Assembly: GCF_018399035.1 (NCBI RefSeq)
Contig: NZ_CP073760.1
Span: 2,918,001 to 2,982,000, forward strand
From: Thiocapsa sp.
GTDB taxonomy: Bacteria > Pseudomonadota > Gammaproteobacteria > Chromatiales > Chromatiaceae
Direction: 5' to 3'
DNA: 64,000 nucleotides
Part shown: positions 32,777-39,155 of the stretch, in pieces
How the letters are laid out: each line of letters starts with the position of its first letter
Numbering within the stretch: the first letter of the stretch is position 1
Made by a program: the position numbers and the translations under genes
The notes under the pieces: model-generated
Database searches by the model: none
What the model saw: the letters and a program-made list of their open reading frames with translations, nothing else
What the model was told of the DNA's origin: nothing

Positions 32777-33360
32777 CCCTCTTGGAGCGATTCTCAGAAA
32801 TTGTCGATGGAGCATTAGGCCCGGTAGCGACGGTAGCGACTCCAAAAACACCAGACGCTACCGATATTCACATTCAAAAACAAAGCGGTAGCGTCGGTAG
32901 CGACGGTAGCGACCGGAAACACTCCGACGAAACGACGACCCGCACGCTAGGCCCGGTAGCGACGGTAGCGACTCCGAAAACACCAGACGCTACCGATATT
33001 CGCATTTCAAAACAAAGCGGTAGCGTCGGTAGCGACAGTAGCGACCGGAAACACTCCGACGAAACGACGACCCGCACGCTACCGCAGCTTTCCGCCGACG
33101 ACCATGCAGTGATCCGCGAAGCGATCGAGGAACGCGCGGCCATCATCGAGTTCGATGCAGGCGAGCCGCGCGCGGTCGCCGAACACCAGGCCGCCGCGGC
33201 GATGCGGATCTACAAGTTCAGGCTCGCCGACAAGCCGGACACATGGCTGACGATGTTGGCGCCGGGTTGCGAGCTTGATCAGGCCCACCGTGATCTGGTG
33301 CTGAGGTTCGGCGCCGATCGCATGCTCGAAGTTTGTTCCGCCAATCCACCAACGAGGTAA
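32773..33360 (+). CDS. Hypothetical protein with two 44-residue repeats made of heptamers
   Basis: 195 residues. Residues ~16-103 are two near-identical 44-residue repeats (GPVATVATPKTPDATDI... and SGSVGSDGSDRKHSDETTTRT) encoded by the heptamer-rich 132-bp tandem repeat. The unique C-terminal domain (LSADDHAVIREAIEERAAIIEFD and AAAMRIYKFRLADKPDTWLTML) looks structured but is not recognised. The start overlaps the DUF927 stop. The repeat part seems to be a by-product of DNA repeats lying inside the gene. Confidence 0.65.
   Translation: MTLLERFSEIVDGALGPVATVATPKTPDATDIHIQKQSGSVGSDGSDRKHSDETTTRTLGPVATVATPKTPDATDIRISKQSGSVGSDSSDRKHSDETTTRTLPQLSADDHAVIREAIEERAAIIEFDAGEPRAVAEHQAAAAMRIYKFRLADKPDTWLTMLAPGCELDQAHRDLVLRFGADRMLEVCSANPPTR
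32816..33083. repeat. GGTAGCG heptamer cluster, locus C, with 132-bp tandem duplication
   Basis: GGTAGCG occurs at 32823, 32832, 32887, 32896, 32905, 32955, 32964, 33019 and 33028, plus an AGTAGCG variant at 33037. CGCTACC occurs at 32856, 32988 and 33077. Neighbouring copies within a group are 9 bp apart. Two near-identical 132-bp units start at about 32818 and 32950. Confidence 0.88.
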
Positions 33361-33366
33361 CACCTG

Positions 33367-33555
33367 ATGCTCGTACAGCATTCGTGCGTCGGCCCTGCAC
33401 GCCTGTACCGGGTCACCGAGACACTGGACGCCGATGTCCGGATCTCGAATGGACTCGCAACGCCCGAGATTCGCGAGGCACTCGCCAGACACTTGAACGA
33501 GATGCTCCAGCGACTCTCGACCACCAACACGACCATCACCGAGGTATCCCGATGA
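33367..33555 (+). CDS. Small hypothetical protein
   Basis: 62 residues, ATG 6 bp after the previous stop; contains LATPEIREALARHLNEMLQRL, a likely helix. No family recognised. Its stop overlaps the next gene, consistent with an operon of small element genes. Confidence 0.5.
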   Translation: MLVQHSCVGPARLYRVTETLDADVRISNGLATPEIREALARHLNEMLQRLSTTNTTITEVSR

Positions 33556-33851
33556 CCCTTCCCGGAAGTCACGAACGTGCGCTCGTCGATCTTGCTCGCG
33601 ATGCGGCCCGCTCCGAATTGGCCGCAGAAGCTGCGCGCTCGGAAGCGCGACGGCTCCGCGCGCAGGTCCGCCGCGTGGAGGTCGAGCGCGAGACAGCTCT
33701 CGCGCAACGCGATGATGCGCGAGCAGCGCTTGCTCGGCTGCGCCAAGAGCTGCTTCTGTTCCAGGCGGATGCTCAGCGTGAGCTTGAGGTCGAGCTCGAA
33801 TCCGTCGGGCGGCTCCGCGACCTGATCGACGACGACGGCGTCGGTCTGTAA
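33552..33851 (+). CDS. Small coiled-coil protein
   Basis: 99 residues starting in an ATGA overlap with the previous gene. Almost the whole chain is a predicted coiled coil with heptad pattern and many Arg/Glu/Ala (ARSEARRLRAQVRRVEVERE). This is the kind of small structural or adaptor protein common in phages. No specific function can be assigned. Confidence 0.55.
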   Translation: MTLPGSHERALVDLARDAARSELAAEAARSEARRLRAQVRRVEVERETALAQRDDARAALARLRQELLLFQADAQRELEVELESVGRLRDLIDDDGVGL

Positions 33852-33904
33852 CCACCATGCCCTGCTGCGGCAGCAGCAGGGCGAACACCGCAAGGTAACC
33901 GACG

Positions 33905-34237
33905 ATGAGATCGAAGACGAAAGCCAGATCGAAGAAGCAGCAGAGCGGGCCGGCCGATGTTGACCCTTGGCGCGAGATCCTCGCCGATCCCGAGATCATG
34001 AGCCGGCGCACCCCGGCCGATCTGGAAACCGACGACATCGCCAGCGATGGAGACGCGGCTTGGTTCCTGGCCCATCCCGGCGAGCGGATGCGGGCTCGTC
34101 ACCCTCTCAATGGCGAATTCGCTTGGGCAACCCCGTCCGGCTGCGACTGCTACGCCGTGCTGGTGTTCGAGGTCGCACCAGGCGTTCGTGCTCGTGGTCC
34201 GCTCTTTCGCCCGCTCGCACCGAGCGAAGTGAATTGA
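33905..34237 (+). CDS. Hypothetical protein
   Basis: 110 residues with a basic N-terminus (RSKTKARSKKQQ) and a compact C-terminal region containing DAAWFLAHPGERMRARHPLNGEF and GCDCYAVLVFEVAPGVRARGPL. The HPGERMRAR stretch recurs in small proteins of integrative elements but has no known function. An ATG with no strong Shine-Dalgarno is used. Confidence 0.55.
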   Translation: MRSKTKARSKKQQSGPADVDPWREILADPEIMSRRTPADLETDDIASDGDAAWFLAHPGERMRARHPLNGEFAWATPSGCDCYAVLVFEVAPGVRARGPLFRPLAPSEVN

Positions 34238-34451
34238 AAGCTGAGGGTCACGGTTTTGAATCCGCCTCTAACTGCCCCCGATGATTTCTATAACTACATG
34301 CTTTCTCGGAAGTTTTCAGCAGGATGGGACCCTGCACACCCCTCAAATACCACGGGAGATTCCAGCCCCGGATTTCGACAGGATTTCATTCCCTTAGGGT
34401 CTCGGCAGCAGATAACCGAAGTATTTGCATCGAAACATCGAGAAACCCGAT

Positions 34452-34898
34452 ATGAAACCGTCTGAGCGCCTCGCCATGCTTGAGCGAGTAATCACCGCGG
34501 CCCGCGTCATCGACCCGACCGCCGCCGCGTTCCTGGCTGATGCGCTGCACCAGGCTGCAACAGGATCTGCCGAGACGATCGACGAGGGTCTCGGGCTGCG
34601 CGGCCCCGGCATCAAGCGCATTGCCTGGCACGCGCGGATGACCCGCCGGAATGAGCACCTCCGTAACGCTTTCACGTTGACGCCGTTCGGCGAGAACACC
34701 GAGACCGACGACCGGATCAAGGATCTCGTCGGCGCTATCCAACGTTTCGAGGCGTCATCATGGAAGTGGTCGCAGCATTACCCTGAGCCGCCTGAAAGGC
34801 TGTCGCCGAGGGCTTGCGAACTTTGGCACGCGATGCGCAACGGCCCCTGCCCCGCATCGGAATCTCAGTTGAAAAGGATCGTTCTCGACAGGCAGTGA
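34452..34898 (+). CDS. Hypothetical protein
   Basis: 148 residues, helical. Starts MKPSERLAMLERVITAARV and contains IKRIAWHARMTRRNEHLRNAF and, near the end, RLSPRACELWHAMRNGPCP. The last segment resembles a winged or DNA-contacting end, but no family is recognised. The 214 bp upstream hold only a weak TTG-initiated frame. Confidence 0.5.
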   Translation: MKPSERLAMLERVITAARVIDPTAAAFLADALHQAATGSAETIDEGLGLRGPGIKRIAWHARMTRRNEHLRNAFTLTPFGENTETDDRIKDLVGAIQRFEASSWKWSQHYPEPPERLSPRACELWHAMRNGPCPASESQLKRIVLDRQ

Positions 34899-34972
34899 TC
34901 ACCAACCCCCGGGTTTTGATGGCGTATCTCTGGGTTCAGAATTGTGTCATTCCATCCACCCAGGACACAGAG

Positions 34973-35323
34973 ATGTCACGAGCCGACCGCCCCGCCAACA
35001 TCATCAACATCGGACCACCGCGTTTCTATCTCGGCGGCCCGCCCGAGGGAGAACTGCGCACTGCGCTGTACCCGGAACAGCGGCAGATGAGCCGAGCCGC
35101 GCGCGAAGAACTGGATCAGGCCCTCGCCGAGATCGCCGCGAACGAGCCGGCCGGAGGCCGCGCCCGTCAATCCACCGCAGCACCCGCGAAAGCAGATCCC
35201 TGGGCGGCCGCGATGGAGGCTTTGAGCGAGGCTTTGAGCACCGGCACCCCCGCGCGCGACGAGCCCATGCGCCAACCCCGGTTTCCCGTGCATCGCCAGA
35301 CCCGCGGAGGGTCTCCGCGATGA
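34973..35323 (+). CDS. Hypothetical protein
   Basis: 116 residues, Ala/Arg/Pro-rich and probably largely disordered after residue 50. The ordered start reads RPANIINIGPPRFYLGGPPEG. The stop overlaps the next start by 4 bp (ATGA). No family recognised. Confidence 0.5.
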   Translation: MSRADRPANIINIGPPRFYLGGPPEGELRTALYPEQRQMSRAAREELDQALAEIAANEPAGGRARQSTAAPAKADPWAAAMEALSEALSTGTPARDEPMRQPRFPVHRQTRGGSPR

Positions 35324-35724
35324 TCTTTGAAGCACCCTTGAGCCTTGAGCGGAAACGGGAGCGCGCGGCAAAGATCGCGCCTTACGAGGAACAGCTGCGC
35401 CGCCTGCGCCGCGAGGCGAAGGGAGCGCATGCTGCCCTGACGCGACTCTGGGACGAGCGCAGAGAATTGCTGCACGAGGTGCAGACCTTGCGCGCGTGGC
35501 TCGGGACCGCGACGTACGTCCGAGCGATCAACCCGCCAAAACGCGACGATACCCCCCAGATTGCAGGCGTGAAGCTCGATCTCGAATATGCCGAGAAGCG
35601 CCTTGCCGAGCTGGACGCCGCCATCGCCGAGGCCCAAGCCGCTTGGCGCCCGCAATCACAACTCATTTCCAGATCTGAGGAATGGTTGCAGGCGAACACT
35701 TCGCGTCTTTGCGAGTACGGCTAG
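35320..35724 (+). CDS. Coiled-coil hypothetical protein
   Basis: 134 residues beginning in an ATGA overlap. Two long amphipathic helices are clear, SLERKRERAAKIAPYEEQLR onward and KLDLEYAEKRLAELDAAIAE onward, separated by a short loop with TATYVRAINPPKRDDTPQ. This predicts an antiparallel coiled-coil hairpin. Function unknown. Confidence 0.55.
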   Translation: MIFEAPLSLERKRERAAKIAPYEEQLRRLRREAKGAHAALTRLWDERRELLHEVQTLRAWLGTATYVRAINPPKRDDTPQIAGVKLDLEYAEKRLAELDAAIAEAQAAWRPQSQLISRSEEWLQANTSRLCEYG

Positions 35725-35725
35725 C

Positions 35726-35977
35726 ATGCAGGTCGGACGGGAATGGGTCGAAATCGCAGGCCCCGGCGTGTGGTTCGAGGCGCAGTCAGACGCCGCGTCC
35801 GGCATTGAGCTGTCCTACGGCACAGACCAACCCGCCGAAGACCTGGCGGGGCTTTGGATTCCTGGCCGTAGAATCTTCCGCCGCTCCGAGATCACCGCGC
35901 GCGCCTGGTGCAGGCTCCCGGCAACTGCGCGAGTCACCACTTCAACCTTACGAATTTTCACGGGATCACAATCATGA
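35726..35977 (+). CDS. Small hypothetical protein
   Basis: 83 residues; beta-rich look with many Trp and aromatic residues (REWVEIAGPGVWFEAQS, DLAGLWIPGRRIFRR). The ATG is 1 bp after the preceding stop and its own stop overlaps the next gene (ATGA). No family recognised. Confidence 0.45.
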   Translation: MQVGREWVEIAGPGVWFEAQSDAASGIELSYGTDQPAEDLAGLWIPGRRIFRRSEITARAWCRLPATARVTTSTLRIFTGSQS

Positions 35978-36435
35978 ACATTGACCTGATCCGCGCCAGC
36001 ATCGCGGCACTCCAGGACGAGCGCGAGGCCATCGAGAAAAGTTTTCCCAGTTGGGATGAAACCGCCGCCGCCCTCGCCGCAGATGTCGGGCGAATGTCGG
36101 AGTCCGGCCGCCGAGCTCTCTCCCCCGCCCAACTGCGCCGCGGCCGCATGCATGGCCGCGGAGTCGATGCGCTACTCTTGGCCGCCGCGTTCGACCCGGC
36201 CGGGCTCACCGAGCGCCTGCTCCGGGTCGCGCGCGCGGAATTCCCCGAAAATGGTATCAGCGCCGCCGACCGCCGCCGACGCCTCGCCGAGATCGACGCG
36301 GAGCTGTTCGCCTTGGAGATTGAAGAGGAGCGCCAGATCCGCGCCGCGGCGACGCCGATCGTTCGCCGTGGCGATGCCCATCCTGCTGTTGTGCTGGCGC
36401 CTTCGCTGGAAGACTTGAATCGCTTTGCGGCTTAA
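35974..36435 (+). CDS. Hypothetical protein
   Basis: 153 residues, predicted helical. It contains RASIAALQDEREAIEKSFPS near the start and AADRRRRLAEIDAELFALEIE near the end, suggesting a dimeric coiled-coil protein. The region RRGRMHGRGVDALLLAAAFD is basic. Overlaps its neighbour by 4 bp at the start. No function assigned. Confidence 0.5.
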   Translation: MNIDLIRASIAALQDEREAIEKSFPSWDETAAALAADVGRMSESGRRALSPAQLRRGRMHGRGVDALLLAAAFDPAGLTERLLRVARAEFPENGISAADRRRRLAEIDAELFALEIEEERQIRAAATPIVRRGDAHPAVVLAPSLEDLNRFAA

Positions 36436-36712
36436 TCGAGGTCGCCGATCCGTGCCACCTCTCACGGATCGCCCGCGCCGGCCGGGAGGCGAAGCCGGCC
36501 CCATCTACCCCGGGGCAGGCGATTGTCCGCTTTGCTCCTCGCCGACCAACGTGATCGACACCAGGCGACCCGACGACAAGACCATTCGGCGCCGCCGAGT
36601 CTGCACGCGCTGCGGGTTTCGGCACAGCACTACCGAGGTCATCGTCAGGACTCCGGCATTGGAATCGGCGGCTCGACTTGCCAGTACCCGATGCGGAGAT
36701 GTTGGCGGCTAA
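36425..36712 (+). CDS. NrdR-like zinc-ribbon protein without ATP-cone
   Basis: Up to 95 residues. The core CPLCSSPTNVIDTRRPDDK...CTRCGFRHSTTEVI matches the zinc ribbon of the ribonucleotide reductase repressor NrdR (two CxxC knuckles and a VIDTR motif). The ATP-cone domain that senses dATP is absent, and the protein ends soon after the ribbon. Possible starts are TTG 36425 or GTG 36452. It may bind NrdR-type sites or serve as a phage-like Ogr/zinc-finger activator. Confidence 0.6.
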   Translation: MRLNRGRRSVPPLTDRPRRPGGEAGPIYPGAGDCPLCSSPTNVIDTRRPDDKTIRRRRVCTRCGFRHSTTEVIVRTPALESAARLASTRCGDVGG

Positions 36713-37027
36713 ACCCGAAGCCGTGAGCTGAGTCGCGCCCCTGTAGTTAGCTGCGATGACCTACCCGAGCCCATCGGCCGCCACCCTGCCCGCACCGGCT
36801 CGGATCCCATCATCCGACATACCTTGTCGCATCGTCGCAGCCTATCGGGCGCGTCCCTTGCTTGAATCGTGCAACCCGCTGAACGGCCGTAGGCGCAAAA
36901 TCCGCGCCTGATAGATGGAGGCGATCAATCGACTCGGCTCCGGGATCATGTAAGGCTGGCGGATGCCTACCGCCGTGCGCGTCGGCCGGCTGGCGTTGGC
37001 AACTGGGTCGGAACAGCCAACACCTAC
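36713..37027. other. Non-coding stretch of the element
   Basis: No supported gene. A minus-strand reading frame here depends on the tandem repeat that follows and has no natural composition. I see no terminator or promoter of note. Confidence 0.5.
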
Positions 37028-37040
37028 TGGTCGAGATCAC

Positions 37041-37340
37041 CGACATCTTGATGGTGAAGATCGCCAACACCTGCCGGTCGAGACCAACTACATCTTCAAG
37101 GTCGAGGGCATGGTCATCTTGATGATGGAGGTCGCCGACATCTTGATGGTGAAGATCGCCAACACCTGCCGGTCGAGACCAACTACATCTTCAAGGTCGA
37201 GGGCATCGTCATCTTGATGATGGAGGTCGCCGACATCTTGATGGTGAAGATCGCCAACACCTGCCGGTCGAGACCAACTACATCTTCAAGGTCGAGGGCA
37301 TCGTCATCTTGATGATGGAGGTCGCCGACATCTTGATGGT
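37041..37340. repeat. 95-bp tandem repeat near the right end of the element
   Basis: Units starting CGACATCTTGATGGTG lie at 37041, 37136, 37231 and 37326, exactly 95 bp apart. That gives three full units plus part of a fourth, with very few differences. The period is not a multiple of three, so it is not a protein repeat. Each unit contains ATCTT-N7-AAGAT and several CATCTT(G/C)A words. Confidence 0.92.
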
Positions 37341-37363
37341 GGCGACCACCCGTGACCACGTGC

Positions 37364-37382
37364 GGGTAACTATGAGGGTAAC
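37364..37382. promoter_or_regulatory. GGGTAAC pair at the right end
   Basis: GGGTAACTATGAGGGTAAC here differs by one base from GGGTAACTATGCGGGTAAC at 26691-26709. Both pairs have 12-bp spacing and the same orientation, and each lies close to an att site (61 bp before the identical core of attR and 117 bp after attL). Candidate arm-type integrase sites. Confidence 0.5.
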
Positions 37383-37435
37383 AACCTGGAGCGAAAGACC
37401 GTTTTACCTTACACATCAAGCGAATGGTGAGCACA

Positions 37436-37458
37436 TTCGATACCTGTCGAGGGCGCCA
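37436..37458. other. attR, duplicated tRNA-Arg 3' end
   Basis: Matches 26552-26574 at 21 of 23 positions, with CCTGTCGAGGGCGCCA identical. There is no tRNA body here, so it is the element's right junction. The coaX end follows 85 bp later. Confidence 0.85.
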
Positions 37459-37542
37459 AATCCCCGCATGTGACCCTCTGCTCGCTCACTTCACGCCGCG
37501 CACCGACGCACCCGTTCCGAGCCCGCCCGGCGAGGCGGACGC

Positions 37543-38295
37543 TTATCCGATGTCCGGGGCTTCGCCCGAGACGAACTCGAACAATCCGCGCAGGACCAAA
37601 TCAGACACCACCCGAGCGGGCCGATCCATCGCCGGGATCAGACGCTCGGCGTCGCCGCCGGTCAAGATCAGCGCCGGGGGCGTCTGCACCTGCTGCTCGA
37701 GTCGGTCGTAGAGCCGCGTCGTCAGGGCCGCGAGTGCCTGAAGACTGCCGGCCGCAACGGCGGGTCCCGTATCGACCGCCCAAGGTTCATCGGTCGGCTC
37801 GGATGCGATCCGCGGGATGAGGGTGCCGGCCAGAAGGCTCGCACGCATCATCTCGACCCCGGGGAGGATCAGGCCGCCGAGATGACGCCCGTCGGCAAGC
37901 AGGAGGTCGAAGGTGGCAGCCGTTCCGGCGTCCACGATCAGCGCCGCCTCGGGAACCAGGCGATGGGCGGCGACCAGGGCGAGCCAGCGATCGACACCGA
38001 AACGTTCCGGCTCGGGATACGCAATGCGCAGGGCGCCGAAGTGTGCTCGCGTCTGCACGCATTCGACGTCGAGCCCCCAATAGGCCCGGGTCACGCGACC
38101 GATCGCTGCGGCGACGGATGCGCCGCCCACGTTGCTCGCAACCACACGCTCGGGCGCATTCAGACGCTCCCAGTCGGCCAGAAGATCGAGCGGCGCTGCT
38201 CCGCCATGGCGAACGATCCGCACCTCGTCGGGAGGGCCGCCGTCCGAGAGCCCCCAGCGCAGGTTGGTATTTCCGATATCCAGCAGCAGCATCAT
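37543..38295 (-). CDS. coaX: Type III pantothenate kinase
   Basis: A 250-residue ASKHA-fold kinase catalysing the first step of coenzyme A synthesis. Phosphate-binding motif DIGNTNLRWGL is at the N-terminus, with RFGVDRWLAL and VDAGTAATFDL in the middle and LTGGDAERL near the end. The ATG at 38293-38295 overlaps the birA stop (38292); a second ATG follows directly. Together with birA it forms the birA-coaX pair common in gammaproteobacteria. Confidence 0.94.
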   Translation of the reverse strand: MMLLLDIGNTNLRWGLSDGGPPDEVRIVRHGGAAPLDLLADWERLNAPERVVASNVGGASVAAAIGRVTRAYWGLDVECVQTRAHFGALRIAYPEPERFGVDRWLALVAAHRLVPEAALIVDAGTAATFDLLLADGRHLGGLILPGVEMMRASLLAGTLIPRIASEPTDEPWAVDTGPAVAAGSLQALAALTTRLYDRLEQQVQTPPALILTGGDAERLIPAMDRPARVVSDLVLRGLFEFVSGEAPDIG

Positions 38296-39155
38296 CGCTC
38301 GCCCTCGCCCTCGCCATCACACTCGCGTCTCAAACTGACATCTCCGGCATGAAATCGCCGTTCCCCGTCGGCGGTCTCGAGCCGTAAAGCGCCGTCCGAC
38401 GCGATCCCGAGCACCCTGCCCCGAATCTCTTGGTCCGCAAGCAGGATGCGCGCCTGCTCGCCGCGAAAGGCGTCGAACCCGTCCCAGAGTGCAAGGAACG
38501 GGGTCAGGCCCTCGCGATCGAAGCGCTCCAATGCATCGATCAGGGCATCGACGATCAGCGCAGCCAGGGTGTTGCGATCGACCCGCGAGCCACCGAGCAC
38601 TTCGGCAAGATCGACCCAAGGCTGGTCGATCGCCCGCCCGTGATCGGGCGTCATCCGCACATTGATTCCGATCCCCACCACCAGAGCACTGGGGCCTTTG
38701 GCCTCGCCGGCCACCTCCAAGAGCATGCCGCCCAGCTTGCGACGATCCCAGAGCAGATCATTCGGCCATTTCAGCGCGAGACCCCCCGCGCCGATCCGTC
38801 GCAGCACGTCCGCAACGACGGCCCCAGCGACCAAGCTAAAGCCACCCAAAGCGGCCGGCGGCGCCTTGTATCGCCAAAGCATCGAAAGATAAAGATTGGC
38901 CCCGAACGGGGAGACCCAGGAACGTCCGAGACGCCCCCGTCCGGCAGTTTGGCACTCCGCGAGGCAAAGCGTTCCGCAGGGCGCGCCTGTCGCGGCCTCG
39001 CGCATCAGGTAGCGATTGGTCGAGTCGATCTCGGCGTGAATCTCCAAACGCGCGATCGCCCGGCGTCCGCCCGGGGAGAGTGCTGCCAGAATCCGCTCCG
39101 CATCGAGGAGATCGGGGGACGCATTCCGGCCGTGAAACGTCGAGCCGGGGATCAC
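38292..39155 (-). CDS. birA: Biotin--[acetyl-CoA-carboxylase] ligase
   Basis: A 287-residue biotin protein ligase that loads biotin onto the carrier subunit of acetyl-CoA carboxylase. The catalytic domain shows DSTNRYLMREA, GRGRLGRSWVSPFGANLYLS and KWPNDLLWDRRKLGGML; the C-terminal SH3-like domain ends near the stop. There is no room for the N-terminal HTH of E. coli BirA, so it is a non-repressor class enzyme. The GTG at 39153-39155 overlaps the upstream stop (GTGA), which fixes the start. Confidence 0.93.
   Translation of the reverse strand: MIPGSTFHGRNASPDLLDAERILAALSPGGRRAIARLEIHAEIDSTNRYLMREAATGAPCGTLCLAECQTAGRGRLGRSWVSPFGANLYLSMLWRYKAPPAALGGFSLVAGAVVADVLRRIGAGGLALKWPNDLLWDRRKLGGMLLEVAGEAKGPSALVVGIGINVRMTPDHGRAIDQPWVDLAEVLGGSRVDRNTLAALIVDALIDALERFDREGLTPFLALWDGFDAFRGEQARILLADQEIRGRVLGIASDGALRLETADGERRFHAGDVSLRRECDGEGEGER

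Larger units (their letters stand above)
26575..37458. mobile_element. tRNA-Arg-integrated element with P4-like replication module
   Basis: About 10.9 kb between a tRNA-Arg 3' end and its duplicated copy. It encodes a P4-family integrase next to the tRNA, an AlpA-like regulator, a TOPRIM primase, a DUF927 helicase-like protein and about ten small unknown genes, all on the plus strand. No capsid, portal, relaxase or conjugation gene is visible. It is therefore probably a satellite-type or mobilisable element rather than a complete prophage or ICE. Confidence 0.88.

Noticed and set aside
34256-34465. 69-residue frame starting TTG
   Set aside because: No Shine-Dalgarno, overlaps the better supported gene at 34452, and no recognisable feature.
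37041-37340. CRISPR array
   Set aside because: The repetition is a direct 95-bp tandem array with no unique spacers and no cas genes nearby.
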